A stretch of 64,000 nt of DNA from Bactericera cockerelli (taxonomy: Eukaryota > Arthropoda > Insecta > Hemiptera > Triozidae). The stretch is taken from positions 20,342,931 through 20,406,930 of the forward strand of contig CM044964.1 of assembly GCA_024516035.1 (NCBI GenBank), read 5' to 3'. Positions within the stretch are counted from its first letter, which is position 1, and each line of letters opens with the position of its first letter. The position numbers and the translations under genes are program-made. Under the pieces are notes generated by a model. It was not told the DNA's origin, made no database searches, and saw only the letters and a list, made by a program, of their open reading frames with translations. This document shows positions 53,067 to 62,802 of this stretch, piece by piece.

Positions 53067-53246
53067 TAAATTATCAGATCCTAGTTCCTTCATCTATGGT
53101 ATCTTTGTCAGGATCTGATTTCTTCGAAGGCCAGAGTGGTGTTGACGAACGCCACAGGACCTGGCATTCACCGTGTTACACTCCCATGATAATACGTCTT
53201 AGGCTTACAGTTAAAATAATGGAACTCGTTTGTCATAGTCAAACTG

Positions 53247-53492
53247 TATAAAAAGGCAATATTATTATTATTTTTACTAATTGGTAAATAGTAAGTAAGT
53301 ATTATTATTATTTTTACTAATTGCTCATTATTTGTTGAAATAATAAATCAGTCATCATAATTGATACAAATACAACTGGTTTTTGTTTAGTGAAATAGAA
53401 GAAAGCTGCTCAGTTCAGGAAAAGCGACAGTCCTGAACAGTTGTTCCAATTCCAGATCAACACAACTGACTACTGAGACTCAACTTGGAAGT
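53247..53492 (+). promoter_or_regulatory. Candidate core promoter and 5' leader of the secreted-protein gene
   Basis: GTATAAAAAGGC at 53248-53259 resembles a TATA box about 235 bp before the ATG. TCAGT-type initiator strings occur at 53351 and 53410. A stem GTTCAGGA...TCCTGAAC lies at 53413-53438 in the presumed leader. I infer this only from position and motif; no transcript data are available. Confidence 0.3.
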
Positions 53493-53538
53493 ATGGGTTC
53501 ACTTCTAATAGCTGTCGTTTTGACATTCATTGTAACAG
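53493..53538 (+). CDS. Exon 1 of an unrecognised secreted-protein gene (signal peptide)
   Basis: The ATG opens a hydrophobic leader MGSLLIAVVLTFIVT that splices in phase 1 to exon 2 to give ...VTATCSQTIQDF, a good signal peptide with a likely cut near the A-T junction. The donor is ACAG|GTAATT. The gene continues through exons at 55640, 57629, 58963, 60474 and 62803, all joined in a single open frame of at least 391 codons by consensus GT-AG sites. Codon use is visibly less AT-biased than the surroundings. I recognise no domain family. The secretory leader and paired early cysteines suggest an extracellular or lumenal protein; function is unknown. Confidence 0.75.
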
Positions 53539-54310
53539 GTAATTATTTGTTATTAGGTTCATATTAGAAATCCAAAGTAATGTTAGGTAGGTACATGTAA
53601 TATTTATATAAAACTAGGATTCTTTATATCTTCACAGCAACATTAAAACCAAACAGTTAGTAATCGTGATCAAGCCTACGAAACTTAAGTCGGTGAGTGA
53701 TTTCACCTATTGTTTTTGGGCCGATTTGGATCACTTGGTGCCGAATGGGGAATGGGGACCGTTTTGGTGAAAATTGAAATCGATTTTTCTATTTTTATTG
53801 AAACAAGCCAAGCTCTTGAAATTTTGTAGAATCGTTGAGAAAATATATTTGAGTTCATTAGTGAATTTGAGTTCATTTTGTGATCATGAGAGCAAAGGGG
53901 GCCGAACGTGGTAAAAAATCAAAAAAAGGCCAAAAAAAAGGGCCGGTTGATATATTTTAATTAAAACCTATCTAGTAGGGTATTGAATGAAAGGTCTTGA
54001 TGTCCTCTTGCTGCACATTTATAATGCGATAGTTGAATTTATGTGAGGTTGACAGTTAATAGAACCACTAGTATTCTTTGTCTAGTTTTTACTTTCCATA
54101 TCCTATAATAAGGAAAGTATTGTATCTGTCGAAAATTTGACCTACCCGGTTTTTCACATTTCTGGACGAATCATAGCCTCAGGATACCAAAAAAGTTGTT
54201 TTCGGCCATTGGTCCGTGCGTCTGTTTGTCTGTCCGTCTGTGCACAAGATATCTTGAGAACGGTAAGAGCAGAGACTTGAAATTTGGTATGAAAGTAGAT
54301 CTTAAACATA

Positions 54311-54751
54311 CAGGGTGGTCCAAAAAGTTTGCACCAAAATGATAGGGGTAATAAAAGAGACCATTTCCAACAAAAATATTCCCGGACATTTTACTTTATT
54401 TTTTGTCGTTTTCAAAATGGCGGCCAAAACGTGTGTTTTTCAAATATGTGCGTTCAGAACCTTGACAGCCTAAATGAGCATGATCATTAAAACATTGAAC
54501 GGGTTAATTTAACTTATTTTCATTAAAATTTTATTTTCAATTCAAAAATGCAATTCGTTTTATTCTAGGTGGTACAGAAAAAATTAAAAAAATCAAAAGC
54601 CAAACCAATGTTGGAATATTTGAAAACACACGTTTTGGCCGCCATTTTGAAAACTACAAAAAATTAAGGAAAATGTCCGGGAATATTTTTGTTGGAAATG
54701 GTCTCTTTTATTACCCCTATCATTTTGGTGCAAACTTTTTGGACCACCCTG
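54311..54751. mobile_element. TA-flanked fold-back MITE in intron 1
   Basis: Arms of about 135 nt: CAGGGTGGTCCAAAAAGTTT ... and its complement ending GGACCACCCTG, with TA on both sides (54309-54310, 54752-54753). An AT-rich centre separates them. A few small mismatches exist. The ends match the CAGGGTG class of the 37.0 and 56.6 kb elements. Confidence 0.8.
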
Positions 54752-55364
54752 TATATCATACGAATCACGAAACTTTTGTGGCCGCAAGGGCCGTTCCTTT
54801 GAATTAGTTAAAGATACAAAAAAAAAGTTAGAGAACAACTCTTTATTGGAATTAAAAATAATAGAGGTGTACTCAGATCATTTTTTTAATATCTGGAACT
54901 TTTTGGAAAATGGCTCCAAATTACCGGTTTTTTCGAGGGTCCTGACTAGACCCAGTTTTTTTATATTATTTATCGTAGATGGGGTTGTGACAAATCAAAT
55001 CCAATAACTTTGAGGTGCTGATTACGAATTTGACATTGATTTTTGGCTAAATGTTACCTTTGAGTCACCAGTGGCTTTTGGTCCTGTTCCCATTCCTAAT
55101 ATGATAAGGAAAGTCGTGTGATGTTCACAACAGATTTTTTTACTTTCCTTATCCTATAATAAGGAAAGTATTGTATTTTATTTACAAAAACCAACACAAC
55201 GCTTTCGACTTCTAATATTAGAAATTCATCGGAAGTAATACAATTATGATACAAATAATAAAAAAAAAAATTAAAAATAAGTTATACATACACACACCTC
55301 TTAACACTTAGCACGAGTAAAAAGGAAAAGAGAAGGAGTGTTTGGAGGGATTGGGATATTTTTT

Positions 55365-55602
55365 TGGTTGAACTTTGTTTGCAACTGTACCTATCACATT
55401 AGGACGTATTGCCTATCACATTGGGACGGGGGTGTTACCCTCCATTCGCGGGAAACTCACAATACTGCCAACCACATTAACTTCATCTAGCCTGGGTTGG
55501 CCGAAAAGCCAGCATCACGAAGTTTTCACCTCGCTTGACGTTGCTTAACATCGGTGATCCTACGAGAATCGGTGCATTCAATGCGCCATCGACGCTGGCT
55601 AC
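55365..55602 (-). mobile_element. 5S-derived SINE ending 37 bp before exon 2
   Basis: Minus strand: GCCAGCGTCGATGGCGCATT head, GATCACCGATGTTAAGCAAC-type sequence, core and GGAGGGTAACACCCCCGTCC. A short duplication (CCTATCACATT) lies in its tail part near 55390-55420. Confidence 0.75.
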
Positions 55603-55639
55603 TGGGATATATTGGCAGTGTATTCTCTGTTTGCTTCAG

Positions 55640-55865
55640 CCACATGCTCTCAAACGATCCAAGATTTTCACTGCGAGTTCGAAAGCCAGAACTACAAAGT
55701 GAAAAGGACAGCGGTTCATCAATCCGACTATGTGTGGGGCAGTCGCGTGGAGCCTCGAGTATATGAGAGCAAGGAGGAGCTGCTTGAAGCTAAGAGGAGT
55801 TTGGACGCATATAAAGCGGGCATCTACAACACCACTGTTCTGGACAACTTTGAAACCTTCATGAG
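55640..55865 (+). CDS. Exon 2, unrecognised secreted protein
   Basis: The acceptor is TTTGCTTCAG|CC and the donor ATGAG|GTAAGA. It encodes ATCSQTIQDFHCEFESQNYK through TTVLDNFETFM with the frame carried in phase 1 and out phase 2. Two cysteines, at TCSQ and FHCE, could form a disulphide in the mature N terminus. An NTT at the end of YNTTVL is a potential N-glycosylation site. Confidence 0.75.
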
Positions 55866-56064
55866 GTAAGACACTGACACTCTTCTGTTTATACTGATTA
55901 AAATAGAGAGGTTAGTTGATGGCATGGATATTCAGAACTATTACCTGCTGATGAGAGCAAATAAGCTCGAAACAGCTGTCCAGGTATGTTCTAATATTCA
56001 TGTACATCTAGTACAACTTCTCACTCTTCTGTTTATACTGATATACTGAATAAATATGTTTCTT

Positions 56065-56292
56065 TGTGTTATCATATCACAATTTTTAGTGGGTAGCGCA
56101 GATTTATAGGACTTTTCCATACCTTTTAATATCCTAATATCTTATTTTTGCCTATAATTCCGCCACTGGTCGCTGCTCACATTAAAGCAGCTACTCATTT
56201 TTCCTCACGAGTTATGAGTGGACCCCGAACACCCAAGAAGAGAGCAGAAAAAATCCTGTCCCGCTGGGGATCGAACCAAGGTCACCGTCTTA
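56065..56292 (-). mobile_element. tRNA-derived SINE, family C-like, in intron 2
   Basis: Minus strand: GACGGTGACCTTGGTTCGAT (B box), TTTTTTCTGCTCTCTTCTTG, GGTGTTCGGGGTCCACTCAT, and a tail CACTAAAAATTGTGATATGA. The A-box half is missing. Confidence 0.65.
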
Positions 56293-56620
56293 ACCTCCTG
56301 AGCAACTTTGGTTTTTTGTTTGTCTGTTGATCTGTCTATTTGTGTGTTAAATGTATTCCTTGTAACGCGCAAATCTCAGAAACTCCTTCGGATTTCGACA
56401 AAATTTTGTACATACCTAGGAAACGTTTTTTAAATGGTCCCATAATAAATTCATTAACTTCGTACCAGAGATTCTTGGTGAAAGAGACCATGTACCTGAC
56501 CTGTAAAATTTTACTTAAACGCTTATATCTCGTGAACAGTGCATCCAATTTTGATGTTTTTGTAAGTATTTGTATCTTAGAGTTTCACATTGTATACGTA
56601 TTTTTGTTGAACAGTTTATA

Positions 56621-57208
56621 CAGGGTGCGCCAGAATAACCTGACGAGTTTAAAAATGATACTAAACAAGCAATTTTTTTTAGATAGAACAATAATTTTTG
56701 TGTTATTTGAAAGAGAAGACATGCGGATTTATTTTAGTACATGATTTGTTGAATATTTGAATTATTTGTGAAAGATAATGTTGGTCAAATGTTTACCTCC
56801 ATTTCTGATACACTCGTCAATTCTGGTCGAAAAATTGTCCATGACTTTCTCAAGCATAATCAGGTGTATTGCACGAATTACTTGAACAATTAGTCTCTTC
56901 AATTCATCTACAGTCCTTGGCTTATGCATATAGACTTTACTTTTGAGGTAACCCCCAAAAAAAATAGTCACAAGCAGAGAGATTTAATTCGGTAGTGAGT
57001 CCGAAACATTCTCTGAGTAATTGCCACAGAATCACCACTTTTAAAAAATGTCTCTACAACAAAAGCACGATGCGCATGTGTCCACGACTCCATTGTAACT
57101 AAATCCGCTTTTATTGGAAACAAAATGACACTAACATCAACCATCTACGACAAGTTATGACTTGATAGTTAACATTTTAAACTCGTCAGGTTATTCTGGC
57201 GCACCCTG
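56621..57208 (-). mobile_element. Mariner-like element, internally deleted
   Basis: The inverted ends CAGGGTGCGCCAGAATAACC (continuing TGACGAGTTTAAAA, about 35 bp) are perfect and flanked by TA (56619-56620, 57209-57210). Inside, the minus strand holds only the first and last parts of a transposase. TA duplication and these termini are those of the Tc1/mariner superfamily. Confidence 0.85.
56762..57093 (-). pseudogene. Mariner-like transposase remnant, N and C termini only
   Basis: From ATG at 57093 the minus strand reads a helix-turn-helix N terminus (MESWTHAHRAFVVETFFKSG, then VAITQRMFRTHYRI) and stops at a TGA after SLCL. Another frame then gives FFGGYLKSKVYMHKPRTVDE and RIDECIRNGGKHLTNIIFHK to a stop at 56762, the usual C terminus of this transposase family. 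The catalytic DDE core between them is absent, so it is non-functional, and the element is moved only in trans. Confidence 0.82.
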
Positions 57209-57379
57209 TACTTGATCCTTGATATTTAAGAAACCGCAAATTCGAACAAAAAAGTGCAAAATTAAGGTCTTCTTCGACTTGCCAATACAGAATTTTTAGT
57301 TGAATCAAAAATGTGTAGGAAAAACGGTATAGTATACCATATAAAACAAATTTTAAGAGAATCGGAAATAAACTTTTGA

Positions 57380-57522
57380 AGATGTAGGGCAGGAAATGCC
57401 GGCCTCACGTGTACGAGGGGAACAGAATTTTCTTATGAAAAGTCTCCTCCGACCGGGACTCGAACTCAGGAGATCTGGACTAGGGGCAGTCGTCACAATC
57501 ATTACGCCACAGAGGGTGGCGT
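57380..57522 (-). mobile_element. tRNA-derived SINE, family A, 3'-truncated, intron 2
   Basis: Minus strand: CCTCTGTGGCGTAATGATTG (A box), GAGTTCGAGTCCCGGTCGGA (B box), AGAAAATTCTGTTCCCCTCG, CACGTGAGGCCGGCATTTCC. The core beyond this is lost. Confidence 0.75.
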
Positions 57523-57628
57523 TAGTATGAAATCTCAAAATTGCCAAGTGTACACAATGTGAACCCATCACGATTAAGTATTGTGTCCATAATTGGCATT
57601 GTGTTCGCTTTTGTGTTGCTTTTTCTAG

Positions 57629-57918
57629 AGCGTACAGCGCGATGAAACAAGTTGTGAAACTAAATGTGAGGTCCTTCGATGCCTCTCATATGAAAGATCT
57701 CAACCTCATCAGAGAATTCCTGAAAACGTATGAAATAGGTGGATCAAAATCGGACAACTTGGGTCTGCTTGTGAACTTCTTGAAGGCGATTGCAGTGAAC
57801 GGGTTGGAAAACCATTACTTCATAGGTGTGGCGGGAGGAACAGTAAGAGACATCTATGAAATCAAATTTGGTCATTGGTTAGTGCCCACTCAACCACTAG
57901 CTCGTGAGAGTATTTTAG
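57629..57918 (+). CDS. Exon 3, unrecognised secreted protein
   Basis: Acceptor TTTTTCTAG|AGCG, donor TTTTAG|GTAAGG. It encodes RAYSAMKQVVKLNVRSFDAS through IKFGHWLVPTQPLARESIL, phase 2 in and 1 out. The composition is mostly helical and amphipathic with one hydrophobic patch (NHYFIGVAGG). Reading through the donor also stays open to about 58235, so intron retention would add residues, but the GTAAGG is a strong donor. Confidence 0.75.
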
Positions 57919-58486
57919 GTAAGGAAATAAGAATGATACCACAAAAACTTTTTCTTTCACTTTGTCTGGTATGCAGAGACGGACAACTTCTCTGTAGGGA
58001 AAACTTCGACCTTGACAATTATTTCAATCTCTTCTTTCAAGAGACATCTAAATCCGCATGCGCACAAAACAAACGTCTCTGCATAACAAAATCAGCTGAA
58101 GGGACAAATGACCCAGGCATTCCTACAGTGAGGACTCTGCATACCACCCTTTGTCCTTTCCCAAATCTACTTGGGGTCGGCATTGTTCAACCTCCTCCTC
58201 ATGTTGGTGTAACCAGGGGGGGTTGGGGGGAATAATGGTCTTCAGCCAACTCAAGTGGAAAAGTTAACTAGTTCCAAATCACATATTTTTATGTGAGATC
58301 AACCATTGTCAGACGCCGGATGAATGGAAGTCCAACTGACCACATAATAAGTAGTTTTATAAAGACAAAATAAACATAATATTCGATGCTTTATCGGTGG
58401 ATGAAATATGGCCCATTATAATATGTGATGCTCTATCTAGTGGGTGATTTTAGATTAAGTTTAAATTAATCTATCCTTTTGCCAGC

Positions 58487-58690
58487 GACGATGATGCGTT
58501 GAAAGTTACCCGTTCTCGTACGATAACCGAAGTTAAGCAACGTCCAGCGAGGTGACGGCGTTAGCATTTCGGCCGAACCCCGGCTGGGTGAGATTAATGA
58601 GGCTAGCAGTTTTGTGTATTTCCTGCGAATGGAGGGTAACACCCTCATCATGATATGACCATGCAGTTGAAATCAACTGACCTTCAACCC
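58487..58690 (+). mobile_element. 5S-derived SINE in intron 3
   Basis: GCCAGCGACGATGATGCGTT head, ACCGAAGTTAAGCAACGTCC, a core GGCTGGGTGAGATTAATGAG, and GAGGGTAACACCCTCATCAT. Its 5S control region is shortened. Confidence 0.72.
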
Positions 58691-58727
58691 CATAAAAAAG
58701 CTAACCTTTCCAACTTGGTTCTAGGAC

Positions 58728-58962
58728 TGATCAAGGTTCCAGTGGCGGCAATATATGCAAATGTGAATAATCTGCCCTTTTCAACCTGGTTCTAAGCTTA
58801 ATCAAGGCAAAATATGCATTTGTGATTACCCACAAATGTGATTAATATATAATTTTCAACCTAGTTCTAAGACTAATCAAGGCAAATATGCATTTGTGAT
58901 TACCCACAAATGTGATTAATATATAATTTTCAACCTGGTTCTAGGACTAATCAAGGTTTCAG
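58728..58962 (+). repeat. Tandem series repeating the exon 4 acceptor region
   Basis: CAACTTGGTTCTAGGACTGA-type copies start near 58729, 58830, 58858 and 58931, the last leading to the used acceptor AAGGTTTCAG|TG. Between them, AAATATGCATTTGTGATTAC, CCACAAATGTGATTAATATA repeats. The first copy also ends in AAGGTTCCAG|TGGCGGC. Confidence 0.78.
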
Positions 58963-59070
58963 TGGGGGGCAAAACAGGGTACGTCATCATGAACATGGAA
59001 TATCCAGGCAAAGAGACTCCCCTTGTGATGGAGGATGATGTTATTCCTAAATCATTACCACTAAATGATG
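58963..59070 (+). CDS. Exon 4, unrecognised secreted protein
   Basis: Acceptor GTTTCAG|TGGGG, donor AATGATG|GTGAGT. It encodes VGGKTGYVIMNMEYPGKETP through PKSLPLND, phase 1 in and out. An acidic-rich short exon (MEDDV). Confidence 0.72.
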
Positions 59071-59336
59071 GTGAGTAGAGAGTTTTTTTTTTTATAGAAA
59101 GGAGGTCAATCTTCTTGCTATTCAATACGAGCACCAGGGCCATCTCTGAGCCTGGTGAACAGTGTCAGGTTTAGGCACTGAAAACGATGTGCCATACAAA
59201 GTAAACATCCTCCTCTCTTTTGAGAGTACTAATTATGTGAACAAAAACAAAAACTTCGTTTAGTGTTTCTCTACTATACTATACACATTCAACTTTACTA
59301 TACATAGTGTAGAATACTTTACTATACAGAAAATTT

Positions 59337-59386
59337 CCGGCCCTACCCAGGCTGGGTGAGATTGATGTGGGTAGCTGGTACGACCA
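59337..59386 (+). mobile_element. Family A SINE core fragment, intron 4
   Basis: TTTCCGGCCCTACCCAGGCT and GGGTAGCTGGTACGA only. Confidence 0.55.
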
Positions 59387-59455
59387 AATGATTGTTAGTT
59401 CAGATCTCCAGTCACGTGATTCACAAGGACTCCCCGGTGTGTTGGTTTAGTGTTT

Positions 59456-59560
59456 CTCTATGGAGACCATATGCCTGTAATGTTCGGACTGATCGGTTTC
59501 TCAAAATATTTTATCCACGAATAGCTTATTATATTACCGTTGCGTTTGCGCAAAAGAAAG
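59456..59560 (+). pseudogene. Decayed partial copy of exon 5 (a)
   Basis: CTATGGAGACCATATGCCTG, then TTCGGACTGATCGGTTTCTC and AAATATTTTATCCACGAATA aligns with the first ~70 bases of exon 5 (CTATGAAGACGTAATGCCCG, then TACGGACTGATCGGTCCAGA), with several frame-breaking changes. Confidence 0.75.
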
Positions 59561-59799
59561 GCAAAATAAATGCAAGTTTTGGTGTAGTTTTGATTTTTGG
59601 TACCATAGTGTATTTTGAGCTGCTGAACACGAATCTGAGGTTTTCCAAGAAAAAAATTACCGGCAATTTTTTTTACAGACAAAAACAAGCTACAAATTTG
59701 TTTTTATTTGAATTTCTACAATATCTCTGAAACTATTCATTTAATGCAAACCCTAGATCTACAAAATTGTTCACAACTGAATTCCCTATATAAAAAAAA

Positions 59800-60000
59800 A
59801 TAATAACACTCTTTAGTGGAAGGAAACCACCAGGCGAGGTTAATGCTCGAAGCATTTTCTACCACCTAACCCTCAGAGTCTTATTATTATGTAGTCACAA
59901 ACTCAACTTAATGATTAAAAATTCATACACTGTGTGGGATTTGAACCAACGGATTTGGGATTCGTTAACCACTTGACTACCAGTGCACGACTACCCTACA
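59800..60000 (-). mobile_element. tRNA-derived SINE, family D, intron 4
   Basis: Minus strand: GTGCACTGGTAGTCAAGTGG (A box), CCGTTGGTTCAAATCCCACA (B box), GAGTTTGTGACTACATAATA, AGGGTTAGGTGGTAGAAAAT, CTCGCCTGGTGGTTTCCTTC, AAAGAGTGTTATTA tail. Confidence 0.78.
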
Positions 60001-60052
60001 ATATTTATGTTTCACGAAAAAAAATTGTGCGAACAATTTCTTTTTCGTGAAA

Positions 60053-60147
60053 TAATGTACGGACTGATCGGTTCCTCAAAATCTTTTATCCAAGTATAGC
60101 TTAGTACCGTTGCGTTTGAGCAAAAAGGAAAATTATACCGTGTTTCA
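60053..60147 (+). pseudogene. Decayed partial copy of exon 5 (b)
   Basis: ATGTACGGACTGATCGGTTC, then AAATCTTTTATCCAAGTATA mirrors exon 5's TACGGACTGATCGGTCCAGA and AAATCTTTTATCCAAGTGGT, then diverges. It shares the downstream ACCGTTGCGTTTG string with copy (a), so the two arose from one duplicate. Confidence 0.75.
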
Positions 60148-60454
60148 GTAGTCACCATGGCACAGTGAGTCAGCGCGCTAGGCATTGCCCGCATGGTGAC
60201 CTGGGTTCGATTCCCAGCAGAGCAGCAATTTTTCTGCTCTGTACTTGGATGTTCGGGGTCCACTCATACCTCGTGAGGAAAAATGAGTATTTACTTGTAT
60301 GAGTAACGACCAGTGGCGGCATTACCAGAGTAAAAAGAAATAAATATAATAGAATAATTCGAAATGTGAAGGAGGCTCTTAGTAATGCTTGTGTTTGTGA
60401 AGAGACCTTGTGCTTCACCACAAATAAAATCATACATACATACACATACATACA
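60148..60454 (+). mobile_element. tRNA-derived SINE at the exon 5 acceptor, 13-bp target duplication
   Basis: GTAGTCACCATGGCACAGTG head (A box), GACCTGGGTTCGATTCCCAG (B box), TTTTTCTGCTCTGTACTTGG, CCACTCATACCTCGTGAGGA, then a CATACATACATACACATACA tail. ATACCGTGTTTCA flanks it at 60135-60147 and 60455-60467, so it inserted 6 bp upstream of the exon's first base. Confidence 0.88.
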
Positions 60455-60473
60455 ATACCGTGTTTCATTTCAG

Positions 60474-60856
60474 AATATCCCTATGAAGACGTAATGCCCG
60501 AAAAGTACGGACTGATCGGTCCAGAAAAATCTTTTATCCAAGTGGTCAGGTTCAAGTACGATCCCAACGGAAAAGTGTTCCTTCCACATGAAAACGATGT
60601 GATCTACGTTGGAAGACCCCTGTGCAACTTCGTAGAAACGCACGTCCGCAGTACCCTCTTGAACACGGATGCGCTTTCGATGGTCAAGTATGTGGACATT
60701 GGCAATGAGTTCTTTACCGACGTCTATTTCTACGCCTATCTCCAGCCACAGCCCAGACAAGATATTTTTGAGATGGCCTACCTCGTGGATGTAGAAGGGC
60801 AGTGGATGTTTGATAAAGTCGATGCCAAATCGTATGCACAAATCGCGAGCAGTGAT
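60474..60856 (+). CDS. Exon 5, unrecognised secreted protein (largest exon)
   Basis: Acceptor TTTCATTTCAG|AATATC, donor AGTGAT|GTAAGT. It encodes EYPYEDVMPEKYGLIGPEKS through VDAKSYAQIASSD, phase 1 in and 0 out. Aromatic-rich text (FRYD-like FKYDPNG, FYAYLQPQPRQDIFEMAYLV) suggests a beta-rich globular part. It has a third cysteine (RPLCNF). The open frame, strict splice sites and GC-richer third positions make it the best-supported exon of the gene. Confidence 0.8.
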
Positions 60857-60892
60857 GTAAGTATTTACATCTAAAAAATGTCGAATCTAAAA

Positions 60893-60984
60893 AATGGTCA
60901 GACCATTTGGGAAAGAAATTGATTGGAATTACAGGTGATCCCCGTTCCAATCATTTTCTTTACCGAAAAATTGGTCTGGCCATT
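60893..60984. repeat. Imperfect hairpin just inside intron 5
   Basis: AATGGTCAGACCATTTGGGA ... and TACCGAAAAATTGGTCTGGC-CATT pair over about 38 bases, starting 37 nt after the exon 5 donor. Confidence 0.6.
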
Positions 60985-61109
60985 CAAAGTGCTTCTTGCA
61001 TCCTCGGTTCCCTTCCGGAAGGACGGTCCCTTGGACAAGTTTTTTTTATATTAAAACTAAATAAAACATTCCTTTTACCTTTTATTTACAAGATTTAGGG
61101 CCGAATTAT

Positions 61110-61450
61110 AAAGCCTCCGTGGCTTAATGGTTGTGACTACTGTCCGTAGTCCAAAGATCCTGAGTTCGATCAACGCAACGGTCGGAACAGATTTTTCACA
61201 CAGAAAATTGTGTTCCCTCCGTACATCTGAGGCTGGCATTTCCGGCCCTACCCAGACTGGGTGAGGTTAATGTGGGTAGCTGGTACGATTCCCAACAGAT
61301 GGAGGGTAAAACCCCGTCCTAATTCAGGACGTTAAAACAAATAGAATCGTTGGCGTTTGGAAGGGCATCCAGCCGTAAAAAATGTGCCAACCTCAACCAG
61401 AGGTTAAACAACGTCGACCCTGCTTAAGCGGGATAAGACAGAGTAAAATA
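61110..61450 (+). mobile_element. tRNA-derived SINE family A, second tail type, intron 5
   Basis: AGCCTCCGTGGCTTAATGGT head, core GACTGGGTGAGGTTAATGTG, then GCGTTTGGAAGGGCATCCAG, CCGTAAAAAATGTGCC and GACCCTGCTTAAGCGGGATA with a AGTAAAATAAGAAGGA end. The B-box region is altered (TGAGTTCGATCAACGCAACG). Confidence 0.8.
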
Positions 61451-61544
61451 AGAAGGACCGAACTATAAAACAGGATTAAACTTGAGTGCACGAGCACTGT
61501 AAAACAAAAGACTTGTCAAGGAATTGGATTCTAACCTTGTTATT

Positions 61545-61922
61545 GTGAAAAGATGCCAAAACGTGGTGACCAACATTTTTCAAAATTTTCAGGTGAGCAA
61601 AAATACGTTTTTCTAAATGAATGAAAACATGATATTGGATTTTGTCACGATTTGACATCTTTAAGTAAGGTCAATTATAAGAAAGTAATCAGATTTTATG
61701 ATGTTAACATTCAATAACAGGTTTTGCTCTCTTACGATCAAACTCAAATAACTCAAAATAAACTTAACATGTTTTTTTTTCAACCTCAATATCTCATGAA
61801 CGGTACATCGTAGAATAATAATGATTACACTGGTCGATAGAGCTCGTCACATTTAGTAAGAATATACTAATAACTCAATTTCGAAAAAAATGTTGGTTAC
61901 CACGTTTTGGCATCTTTTCACA
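61545..61922. mobile_element. Fold-back element in intron 5
   Basis: TGTGAAAAGATGCCAAAACG, continuing TGGTGACCAACATTTTTC, has its complement at about 61885-61922 with two mismatches. The interior is AT-rich without a frame. Confidence 0.65.
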
Positions 61923-62189
61923 GAATGTAAGCGGCCACAAAGTAGTCCCGATGTAGATATTAGGGTCAGGGTATAATATCTACATCTCGGATTTTCACTT
62001 GTGTGAGATGGTGAGATGCCAGAAAACCTCGCTCACAATCATTTTGTACTTCAGAGATCTAGACTCTTAGAACGTCATCTCACCTCTCTGAACGTGATCG
62101 GCCCAAAATGACTCCAGCCCTTGTTGGACAGCCCTGGTCTAGGGTATACCTCGAGACGAGCCAAAGTGCACTGTGATAGGTTGAAACCC

Positions 62190-62313
62190 CGACTTGCGTA
62201 ACTGGGCGAAAAGATTTTAAATCACGAGAATCACCACTTTTGAAGATAAGGACAGTGGGACCCTGTCTAAGACATTCAGGAACAACTCCATACTTCAGTA
62301 TTACATTTGCTAG
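62190..62313 (-). pseudogene. Non-LTR reverse transcriptase fragment
   Basis: Minus strand LANVILKYGVVPECLRQG, PTVLIFKSGDSRDLKSFRPV aligns with the early RT motif region (P-W-R-T-x-L-I-K-G-D...RPI) of R2-like elements, distinct from the 48.6 kb element. Beyond RPVT the frame is lost. Only about 40 codons remain. Confidence 0.68.
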
Positions 62314-62332
62314 CCCTGTTATTAATAATAAT

Positions 62333-62552
62333 AAGAACACTCTTTAGTGGAAGGTAACCACCAGGCGAGGTTAATGCCCAAAGCATTTTCCACCATCTAA
62401 CCCCCAGAGTCTTATTATTTATTATGTGGTCAGAAACTCAAATTAATTAAATAAAATTCATGCACTGGTTGGGATTCGAACCAACGGATCCCTGCGCTAC
62501 CTGGATAACCAGACTAGCGCCTTAAATGACTTGACTACCAGTGCACGGTTTT
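62333..62552 (-). mobile_element. tRNA-derived SINE family D, full length, intron 5
   Basis: Minus strand: GTGCACTGGTAGTCAAGTCA (A box), CCGTTGGTTCGAATCCCAAC (B box), GGGGGTTAGATGGTGGAAAA, CTCGCCTGGTGGTTACCTTC, AAAGAGTGTTCTTATTATTA. It abuts the RT fragment. Confidence 0.8.
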
Positions 62553-62619
62553 ATGTACAAAAACGAACCTAAAACTTCTAATATTAGAAATTTATCGGAA
62601 GTAATAAAATCATACAGAT

Positions 62620-62670
62620 GTCCTAACTAAAGGGTGATCTTATTGCCTATGGGAATCTCTTCTAGCCAAC
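62620..62670 (-). mobile_element. LINE 3'-end module fragment
   Basis: GATGTCCTAACTAAAGGGTG and TTATTGCCTATGGGAATCTC, minus sense. Confidence 0.5.
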
Positions 62671-62802
62671 TGTAGAGTGCATAGTATCCAGCTCTTCCTG
62701 GGTATCCAAGAGCTTGCAGTCTTATGAGTGCCAGTTCTAGGCGCTCGAATAGGGTGTGAGAAGATACCGACATTATAATAATTATTCGATTATTTTTTGC
62801 AG

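Noticed and set aside
57919..58235. Extension of exon 3 by intron retention as the main product
   Set aside because: The donor is strong and the extension loses the compositional bias of the exon; splicing to 58963 keeps the frame.
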